From Paenibacillus profundus (GTDB taxonomy: Bacteria > Bacillota > Bacilli > Paenibacillales > Paenibacillaceae): DNA of 64,000 bases. The DNA lies in the NCBI RefSeq assembly GCF_021369635.1, contig NZ_JAJNBZ010000021.1, forward strand, positions 1 through 64,000, in the 5' to 3' direction. Positions within the stretch are counted from its first letter, which is position 1, and every line of letters begins with the position of its first letter. This document shows, piece after piece, positions 34,701 to 43,268 of this stretch. Under the pieces are notes generated by a model. The model was not told where the DNA came from. It saw only the letters and a program-made list of their open reading frames with translations, and made no database searches. The position numbers and the translations under genes are program-made.

Positions 34701-35213
34701 ATGTTAAGTGAGAAGCTGCTCGCGAAGTTGAACGATCAAATGAATTATGAATTTTATTCTTCCCAGGTGTACCTGGCTATGGCGGCTTATTGTTCGTCGG
34801 AGAGCTTTGATGGGTTTGCGAACTTTTTCATCGTGCAGGCGGAAGAAGAGAAGTTCCATGGAATGAAAATATTCCACTTCATTAATACACTGGGCAAACG
34901 TGCCGTTGTTAGCGGCATGGAGCACCCTCAGAATGAATACAGCTCATTGCTGGACGCTTTCGAGCATTCCTATGCGCATGAGCAAACCGTGACGAAGCGT
35001 ATTTATGAATTGTCCGATATTGCGTGGAATGAGCGCGAGCATGCGACAATTAACTTCCTCAAGTGGTTTATTGATGAGCAAGTGGAGGAGGAAGCCACCT
35101 TCGACAGCATCATCCAGAAGCTGCGCCGCATTGATAATGACAGCAACGCCTTCTATATGCTTGATTCCGAGCTGGCCAAACGCACCTTCACGCCGCCGGC
35201 AGGCGAAGCCTAA
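34701..35213 (+). CDS. ftnA: Ferritin (bacterial FtnA type)
   Basis: A 170-residue non-haem ferritin. Ferroxidase ligands are visible in order: E in MNYEFYSSQVYLAMAAYC (helix A, Glu17 in N-Y-E), E-E-x-x-H in QAEEEKFHGMKIFHFIN (helix B), E in the helix C region HEQTVTKRIYELSDIA and W-F-I-D-E-Q-V-E-E-E in helix D. It oxidises Fe(II) and stores it as a mineral core in a 24-mer in the cytosol. The ATG at 34701 follows GGGAGAGTGATCC; an upstream extension of 20 residues lacks family similarity. It is followed by its own terminator, so it is monocistronic. Confidence 0.9.
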   Translation: MLSEKLLAKLNDQMNYEFYSSQVYLAMAAYCSSESFDGFANFFIVQAEEEKFHGMKIFHFINTLGKRAVVSGMEHPQNEYSSLLDAFEHSYAHEQTVTKRIYELSDIAWNEREHATINFLKWFIDEQVEEEATFDSIIQKLRRIDNDSNAFYMLDSELAKRTFTPPAGEA

Positions 35214-35229
35214 TCCATTCAGCAACTCA

Positions 35230-35275
35230 GAAGCTGTTTTCCCCCGAGCGTGCATGAGGGAAAGCAGCTTTTTTG
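35230..35275 (+). terminator. Intrinsic terminator of ferritin
   Basis: aagctgttttccc pairs imperfectly with gggaaagcagctt and is followed by TTTTT. Confidence 0.85.
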
Positions 35276-35436
35276 GTGGCCCGCAAACAGGTGTAGAACG
35301 TTGCCTCAGTCAGGTGTCGAATTGGTGGACGCAAATGATTACTGGCCGCTGCTTCAATCTTAGTGCTAATCACTATTGTTATACCTGCAACGAACAAATC
35401 ACTTGGAAAGGGATGTGAGGAGAAATGGAGATCAAC

Positions 35437-35793
35437 ATGAATGAGCAGAATGGTTCTAAAGTAGCCGTCATTTCAAGCGATAGCGTAATAATAAACAACG
35501 TCAACGACGCCCTGGATCTAATGGCCAATGTTCGATATAACGGCTGCGACAAAATGCTGGTAAGGAAAGAGCATCTTACAGAAGATTTTTTTGAGCTCAA
35601 AACAAAACTTGCCGGTGAAATTTTGCAGAAATATACGAACTATCACATCATCATTGCGATCGTGGGTGAATTTGAATCTTATCACAGCAAAAGTCTGAAT
35701 GACTTTATCTATGAATGCAACCAGGGAACACGAGTGTTTTTTAAGAAGACGGAAGCTGAAGCTTTAGAAGCACTTCATAGCGTAGATGTATAA
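35437..35793 (+). CDS. DUF4180-family protein
   Basis: A 118-residue protein matching the DUF4180 pattern as I recall it. Residues 5-25 form a beta segment (VAVISSDSVIINNVNDALDLM), followed by DKMLVRKEHLTEDFFELKTKLAGEILQKYTNYHIIIAIVGEF and SKSLNDFIYECNQG. A wide-spread family in Firmicutes without known chemistry. There are two possible starts: ATG 35437, preceded by GGAG at suitable distance, is preferred over ATG 35425, which is only three bases after its site. It is monocistronic. Confidence 0.8.
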   Translation: MNEQNGSKVAVISSDSVIINNVNDALDLMANVRYNGCDKMLVRKEHLTEDFFELKTKLAGEILQKYTNYHIIIAIVGEFESYHSKSLNDFIYECNQGTRVFFKKTEAEALEALHSVDV

Positions 35794-35884
35794 CAGTAGT
35801 TTTAGTGCAATTCAGTCATGGTATATCTAGAAAACACAGTAGAGCGGGTTTACAATAGTTGCTCACAATCTATCTATGGAGCGA

Positions 35885-36472
35885 TTATCGTTGGCCCGCT
35901 TTATTCACGACATTCCCATACATGACAGTTGACAGCACCATGTCAAAAACATCGGAGAACCGGTAACTATGGTGTGCCAAAAATTCAGTGGAGGTTAACT
36001 CTTCAATAGAAGCAAATATGATGTAGGCCACAACCTGTTGATCAATCTCTTGGCGAAATACCCCCTGCCGCCCTCCATCCTCCAGTATTTTCACCAGATG
36101 ATGGATAATGACCTCTTTACGGAGGCGTGTAAACTTGTCATGCAGAACCGCTACGCTCTCTTTGATATCCTCCAGTGCAGACCTCTCTATGGCGCTTAAT
36201 CGCTGCGTCATCAACGTCATAAAAGTACGAAGCTTCTGTAAGGGATCGAGCTCGCTTGCGCTTAGTTCAGAAATATCATGTTTAATCTCTTGGAACATGT
36301 TTTCAATTACAATCTCAAGCAGGTCATATTTGGATGCATAATACCGGTACAATGTGGCTTTGCTCATGCCAATGCCTTTCACCAGATCATCGACAGAGAC
36401 GGCTGAATAGCCATATTGGAAAAACAGAGATGTTGCATGCTTGAGGATCTTATCTTCTGTCTTTTTGCTCAT
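35885..36472 (-). CDS. TetR-family regulator of the adjacent membrane protein
   Basis: A 195-residue TetR regulator. HTH at residues 8-52 (ILKHATSLFFQYGYSAVSVDDLVKGIGMSKATLYRYYASKYDLLEIVI) is followed by a helical ligand domain. GGAAGGAATGCAAT precedes the ATG. It lies 62 bases downstream of the HXXEE membrane protein gene on the same strand, so the two form an operon. A nested inverted repeat at the operon promoter (37182-37219) is its likely operator. The ligand is unknown. Confidence 0.85.
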   Translation of the reverse strand: MSKKTEDKILKHATSLFFQYGYSAVSVDDLVKGIGMSKATLYRYYASKYDLLEIVIENMFQEIKHDISELSASELDPLQKLRTFMTLMTQRLSAIERSALEDIKESVAVLHDKFTRLRKEVIIHHLVKILEDGGRQGVFRQEIDQQVVAYIIFASIEELTSTEFLAHHSYRFSDVFDMVLSTVMYGNVVNKAGQR

Positions 36473-36534
36473 ATTGCATTCCTTCCTGATGATAGAGGGT
36501 AATTGGCCGTAACCAGCACTTCGATAGCTTCATT

Positions 36535-37158
36535 CTAAACAAGTGCCCAAATTAATGCAATTGGCAGTAAGACAACGTAGGGGATGATAAGCTTTAGCGT
36601 AACGCTCCATGTGCCTGTCAGCCGTCTGAGGAACAGCGGCGCAAGAATCCAATACAACTGCGCGGTGTAGAGTCCCGGAAAGTATTTACCGAAGTAGATG
36701 CTCCATGTTGTATGGGCGATTGCATTGCCTAAAGCTCCGTATGCAATGAAGAAGAGTGCCGGAATGAGAAGGAAAGGCAGACGTTTAACAAAGGCTAGTA
36801 TAGCGGTGACCGTAAACAAGGAATAGGAGATCATATTGAGCAGTAAAAAGAAAGGAACGGAGTAGGCCTCTCCCCCATAAATAGCAGGAAATTGACTGGA
36901 GAAGCCAGTTATAAATTCTTCGGAAAAATGAATAAACTGCCATGACAGTATTCCGAAGTAAAGCGGGAGAATGCTCAGCGGTTCGCTTAAAGCCCAGCCT
37001 CTTCGATATAAGGTTAGAAATATAGCAAATGCAAATAGAACCCCGATAACAAACGTCACAATCAATTCATAACCCGAGCTCAGATAGGTAAATAAACAAA
37101 CCATAAACAAAGAAAGGAAGGAACCGATCATACAATCTTTTTTTGTAATGTTGCCCAT
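36535..37158 (-). CDS. HXXEE-type membrane protein
   Basis: A 207-residue integral membrane protein with about six spans (for example FLSLFMVCLFTYLSSGY, LIVTFVIGVLFAFAIFL, LLLNMISYSLFTVTAILAF, LIIPYVVLLPIALIWAL). The motif H-F-S-E-E near residue 78 matches the H-x-x-E-E signature of the family named after it, which suggests a metal or small-molecule site in the membrane. Function is unknown. GGAGGTTGTAAC precedes the ATG. It is cotranscribed with the TetR gene, so it is probably derepressed by a small molecule. Confidence 0.75.
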   Translation of the reverse strand: MGNITKKDCMIGSFLSLFMVCLFTYLSSGYELIVTFVIGVLFAFAIFLTLYRRGWALSEPLSILPLYFGILSWQFIHFSEEFITGFSSQFPAIYGGEAYSVPFFLLLNMISYSLFTVTAILAFVKRLPFLLIPALFFIAYGALGNAIAHTTWSIYFGKYFPGLYTAQLYWILAPLFLRRLTGTWSVTLKLIIPYVVLLPIALIWALV

Positions 37159-37181
37159 GTTACAACCTCCATTCCGTAATA

Positions 37182-37219
37182 ATGAAACTCATGATACTTA
37201 AATAGTTTCATAGTATCAT
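37182..37219. promoter_or_regulatory. Nested inverted repeats at the HXXEE/TetR promoter
   Basis: atgaaact / agtttcat and atgatact / agtatcat interleave, with TATAAT on the minus strand beside them (37224-37219). It is a probable TetR operator. Confidence 0.6.
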
Positions 37220-37271
37220 TATATCGTTGGATTCAAACGGTTGTCAATAATAACCAGATCCAGCGCTATGG

Positions 37272-37296
37272 AGCGGGCTATGCCCGCTTTTCTTTT
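37272..37296 (+). terminator. Short GC hairpin upstream of the DEAD-box gene
   Basis: agcgggc / gcccgct stem followed by TTTCTTTT. No gene ends just before it on this strand, so it may be a relic or a leader terminator. An inverted repeat tatccta / taggata follows at 37311-37330. Confidence 0.45.
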
Positions 37297-37414
37297 GTAT
37301 TCATTTGTGCTATCCTAGTATGTTAGGATATAAGGAAACGATTTGTGGAGATGCTGCAAGAGAAGTTAAAAGGTACGTTGATAAGATTAAATATATTTAA
37401 AATTAAGGAGACAC

Positions 37415-38683
37415 ATGACATTTAAAGAATTGAATATTATACCCGCGATTTTAAATGCTTTAAGTAAAGAGAACTATAATACGCCAACACCCATACAGGA
37501 ACAGGCGATCCCAGCTGTGTTAGCCGGCAGAGATTTACTTGGCTGCGCTCAGACGGGAACAGGGAAGACGGCCGCGTTTGCTGTACCGATTGTCCAACTA
37601 TTAAGCAAACAGCACAGCAGACCCAATTCAAAACGCCGTATTCGCTCATTGATTTTAACACCGACAAGAGAACTTGCTCTTCAGATTTCTGATAATATTC
37701 AAGCGTTCAGTCAATACACCGATTTGCATTGCACTGCTATCGTTGGTGGCGTTTCACAAAAAGTACAGGAACGGTCGCTAAATCAAGGTGCGGATATTAT
37801 TATTGCAACTCCAGGCAGACTCATCGATTTGATGAATCAGAAGAGTATCGATTTACAATATGTCAAAATATTAGTACTGGATGAAGCCGACAGCATGTTG
37901 GATATGGGTTTTATCCATGATGTGAAGAAAATCATCACAAAAATGCCCAGCAAGAGACAAACTCTTTTCTTCTCAGCTACGATGCCGCCGGAAATATCTA
38001 AAATGGTCAAAACGCTGCTGGTTAATCCAGTGAAAGTAGAAATCACGCCGGTGTCTTCTACTGTCGATAGGATAAAGCAATCTATTTATTTGGTAGATAA
38101 GGAGAACAAACAAAAGCAATTGAATTATCTTTTAAAAGATAACTCCATTGCTTCGGCACTAGTGTTTACCCGTACCAAGCATGGCGCTGACCGCGTTGTG
38201 CGTGAACTGACTAAAGTGAAAATTTCCGCTCAGGCCATTCATGGAAATAAATCTCAAAATGCCCGCCAGATTGCATTGAGCAATTTTAAGAATGGCGTAA
38301 CGCGAGTGTTGGTAGCGACGGATATCGCAGCGAGAGGAATTGATATTGAGGAGCTTTCTCATGTGATCAATTTCAACCTCCCTAATATTCCAGAAACCTA
38401 CGTTCATCGAATTGGCCGAACTGGTAGAGCAGGACTGAGCGGGATCGCTATCTCCCTTTGCGAAATTGAAGAAATACCGTATCTCAAAGATATTGAGAAA
38501 TTGATCGGAAAGACCATTCATGAAGTGAAGGATCATCCTTATCCGATGCTGCGTACAACTCAGACTTTAAAGGCGGAAGGCTCATCGACATCAGCAATCT
38601 TAAAACCTGCCAGATCCAAGGCGAACCCTATGCTCAAGCCTAAGTCGAAGTGGTTCAAAAAAGGAAGTAAAACAAGCAAATAA
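37415..38683 (+). CDS. DEAD-box RNA helicase (RhlE/CshA-like)
   Basis: A 422-residue ATP-dependent RNA helicase. Q motif N-T-P-T-P-I-Q-E-Q-A-I-P (residues 20-31), motif I A-Q-T-G-T-G-K-T, Ia P-T-R-E-L-A, II D-E-A-D, III S-A-T, V A-T-D-I-A-A-R-G-I-D and VI H-R-I-G-R-T-G-R are all intact. A short basic tail (KPKSKWFKKGSKTSK) replaces the RNA-binding domain of DbpA, which fits RhlE-type helicases. It remodels RNA in cold adaptation, ribosome assembly or decay. AAGGAGACAC precedes the ATG. The next gene on the strand, a small unknown protein, starts 40 bases on. Confidence 0.92.
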   Translation: MTFKELNIIPAILNALSKENYNTPTPIQEQAIPAVLAGRDLLGCAQTGTGKTAAFAVPIVQLLSKQHSRPNSKRRIRSLILTPTRELALQISDNIQAFSQYTDLHCTAIVGGVSQKVQERSLNQGADIIIATPGRLIDLMNQKSIDLQYVKILVLDEADSMLDMGFIHDVKKIITKMPSKRQTLFFSATMPPEISKMVKTLLVNPVKVEITPVSSTVDRIKQSIYLVDKENKQKQLNYLLKDNSIASALVFTRTKHGADRVVRELTKVKISAQAIHGNKSQNARQIALSNFKNGVTRVLVATDIAARGIDIEELSHVINFNLPNIPETYVHRIGRTGRAGLSGIAISLCEIEEIPYLKDIEKLIGKTIHEVKDHPYPMLRTTQTLKAEGSSTSAILKPARSKANPMLKPKSKWFKKGSKTSK

Positions 38684-38723
38684 CATTGCTTGAATTCATA
38701 AAAATAAATCTAGGAGTGGTAAT

Positions 38724-39035
38724 CTGAGAAAGCACAAGAAGAAGCCAATGTCATTTGACGAACTGTTGAAGGAATTGCAAGGCCAGAGAACGATTGAAGA
38801 AGATTCGAGTCATATTTCATTAGACGAGTTGTTCAATGAATCATTCATGGTTAAGCATTCCAACTTTAAAAGTTTTGGAGAGTTTTTAGAGAAAGGCAAC
38901 TTTCAAGTAAAGACGCGAGAAGATATCAATAACATTCCTGACGAACTTTTTGATCGGCATGTTGCAAGAGAGACGGGGTTTGCGAATTGGAAATCCATGC
39001 TGAATACAGCGACTATGGATTATGCCAGTAAATAA
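38724..39035 (+). CDS. Small hypothetical protein, possible CTG start
   Basis: A 103-residue acidic protein of unknown function. Its C-terminal half (SFGEFLEKGNFQVKTREDINNIPDELFDRHVARETGFANWKSML) looks like a compact helical domain. The only ribosome binding site, AGGAGTGG at 38712, lies at proper distance from an in-frame CTG (38724) encoding an N-terminal LRKHKKKP; the first ATG (38748) is 30 bases away from it. This supports initiation at CTG. It is probably cotranscribed with the helicase gene. Confidence 0.55.
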   Translation: MRKHKKKPMSFDELLKELQGQRTIEEDSSHISLDELFNESFMVKHSNFKSFGEFLEKGNFQVKTREDINNIPDELFDRHVARETGFANWKSMLNTATMDYASK

Positions 39036-39236
39036 TGAATATAAGAAAGAAGCTGATTTAAGGATGCCGATTCAGGCTTGACCTTAGCTTAGCTATAATC
39101 AGGTGTTTGCTTTACGGCACATGTGGAGCGCGCGGTGCGTTGTTGGTAGTGCAGAGCATTTACCTGATTGTATCTCCTTAAATGTTCCACTCGTACATTG
39201 ACTATAGTCAACATCTTTAGTAAGATTAAGTCAACA

Positions 39237-39286
39237 GTTCCCACCACGCCTCTTAACAATGCGTACCAAGGTGGGCCTTTTTATTT
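39237..39286 (+). terminator. Hairpin before the Abi_2 gene
   Basis: cccacc pairs with ggtggg across about 22 bases and is followed by CCTTTTTATTT. It terminates upstream transcription or forms a leader structure. Confidence 0.6.
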
Positions 39287-39299
39287 GCGGAGGGAATTT

Positions 39300-40175
39300 A
39301 TGGAACATTTTCCTGCTCAGTCTGTCAAGCCCCCGGCAACATATGAACAACAATTAAATATTCTCAAAAGCCGTGGACTCAATGTTAATAATGAGGATAT
39401 GGCCGTTCGTACTTTGCAACGAATCAATTATTACCGGTTAAGCGCATACGGATTAAGTCTCAAGCATGATGATAAATATCATATCGACACAACTTTCGAA
39501 TAGCTACTCGCTTTATACGAGTTTGATCGTCGATTTCGCTACATCCTTATGGAAGTGGTTGAGCAAGTGGGAATTTCTTCCCGTACTCATATTTCATACT
39601 ACATCGCTCATACATACGGTGCTTTGGGACATTTAGAACAGGAACATTTTAGAAATCATGAAGCGCTTCTGATTGAACTCGAAAAAGAGATAAAGCGTTC
39701 TCAGGAGATATTCATAAAACATCATATTGAGAAGGATGAAGGGAAAATACCCGTCTGGGTAGCTATTGAAGTTCTTTCGTTCGGAGCGCTCTCTAAACTT
39801 TTTTCCAATATGAAACGTGATGATCAGAATCACATTGCGAAAAGTAATTATCGTCGAGCCCCTGTTATTTACCTCGAAAGCTGGCTTAAGTGTTTGTCCT
39901 ATATTCGCAATATATGTGCTCATTACGGTCGATTGTATAACCGACCACTTACAAGCAAACCGAGACTCGATCGGAAATCAAAACAGCTGGGAATTGAACA
40001 AGGAAAAATTTTTGCACACTTATACGCATTAAAGGAACTCATTCCTGATCGAAATAAGTGGACAGATTTCGTAACTCGCTTAGAAGCATTGCTCACTGAG
40101 TACAAAGACGTGATTGAATTAGAACGAATCGGATTCCCTGAGGACTGGGAATCCATCCTGATGATGAGGGGATAA
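39300..40175 (+). pseudogene. Abi_2-family abortive infection gene with an in-frame amber stop
   Basis: The reading frame from ATG 39300 (GGAGGGAATTT upstream) to 40175 encodes an AbiD/AbiF-type protein of about 290 residues. The start is PATYEQQLNILKSRGLNV with IVxxxxxxxLQRINYYRLSAYGL, and the C-terminal half has L-L-A-L-Y-E-F-D-R-R-F-R, the R-N-I-C-A-H-Y-G-R-L-Y-N-R-P motif and the family ending. A single TAG at 39501-39503 splits it after residue 67 without frameshift. Both parts keep the family pattern, so the mutation is recent, or the stop is read through. Abi_2 proteins abort phage infection, with the RNxxAHxxR-type motif recalling HEPN ribonucleases. Confidence 0.8.
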
Positions 40176-40494
40176 TCCTGGAATGGTTGCGACAATTACT
40201 CATGTCATTATCAATCCAAATCCGTCAAATCATTGACCATAATGAACCAACAACCCATCGATCGTGAACAAGATAATAGTTGCTAGAAATGTTCCAATCG
40301 CAACAGAGCGCTTTTTTTGGATTCAGCTCCTCAACACTCCCAACCATCCAGTCTAAAGTGCTAACCTCATCCTACAACAAATACAATGAGTCGTATGATT
40401 CTCAAGTTGGAAGAAGCTCCTACTGAAGTATTTATAAATCGTTCGGCATGACTTCGTTCTTTCTGATTATGGAATGAATACTTGTGAACTGTAA
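40176..40494. other. Intergenic stretch, nothing recognised
   Basis: About 320 bases between the Abi_2 pseudogene and the pgtP hairpin. Short frames only, no ribosome binding site with a convincing protein. Confidence 0.4.
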
Positions 40495-40540
40495 CCCGCA
40501 GGGGCACTCTTTTCTCTTTTTACAGTGTCCATCCTGCGGG
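40495..40540 (-). terminator. Hairpin downstream of pgtP
   Basis: An 8-bp stem cccgcagg / cctgcggg, 20 bases after the pgtP stop. There is no U-tract on the minus strand, so termination may be factor-assisted. Confidence 0.5.
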
Positions 40541-40559
40541 CCATGTGCTTGCTCAGAGT

Positions 40560-41939
40560 TCAGGCCGTTTTAGATGATTCCAAAGCTGCTTGTTTCTTGT
40601 TGCGTTCCAGCTCTTTTACCCCCATATGGGCCAGTATGCAGAAAATAACGCAGCAGACAACAGCAGTCAATAGTACATAGAAGCCGCCATTCCAGCCCAC
40701 CTTGTCAACCATTACGCCAAAGAGGGTAGTACCTAAAGACGCACCCAGAATGTAGCTCATGAAGCCGCGCAAGCCAACCGCAGACCCTACGGCGAATGGC
40801 GGCACAACCTCCAAAGTCTGCACGGAAGCCAAAAATTGCGGGACGTAAATCAAACAACCGATAATGGCGGCGAAGATAGTAGTGCCAAGTAAAGTGCCGC
40901 TCTGCCAGTAACCAATAATGCAGAAGAAAATCAACACCATAGCAATGATAGCCGGTGGCATGCGGTATCCCTTGAAAAACCTGTCCGAAAGGTAACCAAC
41001 CAAGAGCGTAGAAGGAATAGCTGCCCACTCAAAAAATAAAAAGGCAACGCTCATTTCGGCTTTGCTGAAATGTTTTACACTCAACAGATAAATGGGCAAC
41101 CAACTTATAATGCCAAAACGAACCATGTACACGAAAACGTCTACAAAGGAAACAAACCATGCATTTTTATTGAACAATACATAATTTTTGAAGATTTGCC
41201 AGACCGTCATATCTTCTGGCGGTTTGGAATCGGCCTTTTGTTGCATAGCCGGGTCCGATTCGTCCTTGACGATTTCGTTCAACGGGGGCAAGCCTTCGCT
41301 TACCGGGGAGCCTTTGGTCAGGGCTAATACGACCATGGCAAACACGATAGCGACTGCTGCCGGCACCTGGTAGCTTGCCGCTTGCCAGTGCTCGGAGCCA
41401 AGCATAGCGAAGCCGACACCAACGATAGGCGCTACGATTCCGCCGCCCAGATTATGCGAGATGTTCCAGATGGCGCCGACAACGCCTCTCTGCTTGCGCG
41501 GGAACCAGTTCGCGATGGTAATGAAGCTAGGCCCGACTCCCATTCCTTGAAAAATTCCGTTCAGGATAACGAGCGCGGCAAACATCCAGAATGCCGTAGT
41601 GAATCCCATCATAATATTGACCAGTCCGCACATGAGCAAGCCAAGCGCCATATACCTTTTCGGATCGGCTTTATCCGCCAGACTGCTCATGAGGCCCTTG
41701 CTGACTCCGTAAGCAATGAGCAGACAACTGCTTAATAGCCCGACTTCTGTAGCGCTAAGATGGAGCTGCTCCTTCAGATAAGGAGTGGATAATGCAAAAT
41801 TATTGCGGACAATATAATAGGCCATATAACCGAAAAACACACCTAATAAAGACTGCAGCCGGAAGAGCTTATAGGTTTTTTGAACATGTTCCGGCGCTAT
41901 TTTTGTAGTAGCGGTTTTAGGCTTTAAAAATGAAATCAT
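40560..41939 (-). CDS. pgtP: Phosphoglycerate transporter, OPA family
   Basis: A 459-residue, 12-span organophosphate:phosphate antiporter. Blocks such as Y-Y-I-V-R-N-N-F-A-L-S-T-P-Y-L-K-E-Q, G-V-S-K-G-L-M-S-S-L-A-D-K-A, N-I-S-H-N-L-G-G-G-I-V-A-P-I-V-G and S-V-Q-T-L-E-V-V-P are close to Salmonella PgtP as I remember it, closer than to GlpT or UhpT. It would import 3-phosphoglycerate, 2-phosphoglycerate or phosphoenolpyruvate in exchange for phosphate at the cytoplasmic membrane. GAGGATGATGGT precedes the ATG. It is divergent from a three-gene sensing operon starting at 42348, comparable in logic to PgtCBA, which probably induces it. Confidence 0.85.
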   Translation of the reverse strand: MISFLKPKTATTKIAPEHVQKTYKLFRLQSLLGVFFGYMAYYIVRNNFALSTPYLKEQLHLSATEVGLLSSCLLIAYGVSKGLMSSLADKADPKRYMALGLLMCGLVNIMMGFTTAFWMFAALVILNGIFQGMGVGPSFITIANWFPRKQRGVVGAIWNISHNLGGGIVAPIVGVGFAMLGSEHWQAASYQVPAAVAIVFAMVVLALTKGSPVSEGLPPLNEIVKDESDPAMQQKADSKPPEDMTVWQIFKNYVLFNKNAWFVSFVDVFVYMVRFGIISWLPIYLLSVKHFSKAEMSVAFLFFEWAAIPSTLLVGYLSDRFFKGYRMPPAIIAMVLIFFCIIGYWQSGTLLGTTIFAAIIGCLIYVPQFLASVQTLEVVPPFAVGSAVGLRGFMSYILGASLGTTLFGVMVDKVGWNGGFYVLLTAVVCCVIFCILAHMGVKELERNKKQAALESSKTA

Positions 41940-42347
41940 ACCATCATCCTCGATTCTTAGCTGTTAATGAACACATTTGTAGTAACGGCAACTGCTTCTA
42001 ATGCCGGTTTCATGATAGTGCTTTCAAAATAGTGATTCCAAAAAAATCCTAATGTCATCATGACCTCCCCGCTTTTTGATGATCGTGTTCCTCACCTTTT
42101 TATTATCGTGCCAGTTCAACCTGCAAAACTATCAGCAAAGTTCTGATTTTTTGTAGGATAAAGAGGAGGTGTTGTCAGAAAAATTCCTATAGAAGATGTA
42201 AAGATGATGAGCAATATCGTGAAAATGCTGAAAATGGCTTAGTTTATAGAGGATGCATCCAGTTTCATGCTATACTTGGGGATGCGAAATGCGACCCAGA
42301 GTGCAGATGCCTTCTGCGGGAATCTCTTGCGAAGAATGGAGTAAATC
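41940..42347. promoter_or_regulatory. Divergent control region between pgtP and its sensing operon
   Basis: A 408-base gap that must hold both promoters and the regulator sites. No perfect palindrome or consensus promoter stands out by eye. Confidence 0.4.
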
Positions 42348-43268
42348 ATGCTCAGGCTGCCGAGGATACTGCTTATTATTCTGCTTGCCGTACTTGTGTC
42401 AGGATGTTCCAACAGTCGTTCAAGTTATCACATTGTTTTTTCCGAGCCGGACGATGCCCCTGTCGATTCTCAAGATGGAACACCATCCCCGGTGCGTGTG
42501 GCCATTTCAAGCGTGCTGTCACCGAGCGAGACGATTAAGCACTACAGAACAATTGCCGATTATGTAGGGGAGAAGCTTAACAGACCTGCTATTCTCATTC
42601 AGCGCAAGAGCTACAACGAGATAAGCATGTTAATGATGAATGGCGGCGCTGACATCGCTTTGCTGTCGTCAGGCGCGTATCTAACCTACAAGCAAGTTGA
42701 GGGGCTTGAAGCGATTGCGATGCAGGAGCGAATGGGAGTTCCGTATTATTACGGTTATCTTGTCGTAAATCATGACAGCAACTGTACAGATATTAACGAT
42801 TTAAGAGGAAAAAGCATCGCGATTACCGACCCCTTCAGTTATTCCAGCTATATTTTTGTGAGCGAAAGGCTGGCTGAATTCGATGAAACGCCAGAGCATT
42901 TCTTTGGCCGCTATGTGTACACGTATAATCATGAAAGCTCGCTTAAAGCCGTCATAGACAGGGTTGTCGACGCCGCAGCCGTGAATAGCTTGGTCTACGA
43001 ACAAGCCAAGCTGAAAGATCCTGAATTAGCCGACACTTTGCGAATAATCGCCAAATCAGAACCGGCAGGCACCGGTCCGGTGGTAATCAGCAGCAGCTTA
43101 CCGGATGAAGACAAGAACATCATTAAAGAGTTGTTTTTGTCCATGCACGAGCAAGCAGCCATACAACCAGCGCTGCAGGGTTTGTTTATTGACCGGTTTG
43201 TCCCTTTTGACCCGCAATTCTATGATACCGCTTACAGTAAAAGGTTCTATAAACGAGGCCGCCTATGA
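42348..43268 (+). CDS. PhnD-like binding lipoprotein, extracytoplasmic sensor
   Basis: A 306-residue lipoprotein: signal peptide with lipobox L-V-S-G-C (Cys20), then a type II binding-protein fold of the PhnD/phosphonate_bd group. Typical blocks are PVRVAISSVLSPSETIKHYRTIADYVGEKLNRPAILIQRKSYNEI, M-N-G-G-A-D-I-A-L-L-S-S-G-A-Y and L-R-G-K-S-I-A-I-T-D-P-F-S. There is no ABC permease nearby. Instead it overlaps a histidine kinase gene by four bases (ATGA), so it probably acts as the ligand sensor for that kinase, as PgtC does for PgtB and HptA for HptS. The likely ligand is a phosphoglycerate. GGAG precedes the ATG. Confidence 0.8.
   Translation: MLRLPRILLIILLAVLVSGCSNSRSSYHIVFSEPDDAPVDSQDGTPSPVRVAISSVLSPSETIKHYRTIADYVGEKLNRPAILIQRKSYNEISMLMMNGGADIALLSSGAYLTYKQVEGLEAIAMQERMGVPYYYGYLVVNHDSNCTDINDLRGKSIAITDPFSYSSYIFVSERLAEFDETPEHFFGRYVYTYNHESSLKAVIDRVVDAAAVNSLVYEQAKLKDPELADTLRIIAKSEPAGTGPVVISSSLPDEDKNIIKELFLSMHEQAAIQPALQGLFIDRFVPFDPQFYDTAYSKRFYKRGRL

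Noticed and set aside
40560..41939. GlpT or UhpT for the OPA transporter
   Set aside because: Shared motifs exist, but the N-terminal and middle blocks are closer to PgtP as recalled, and the neighbouring sensor operon fits Pgt logic.
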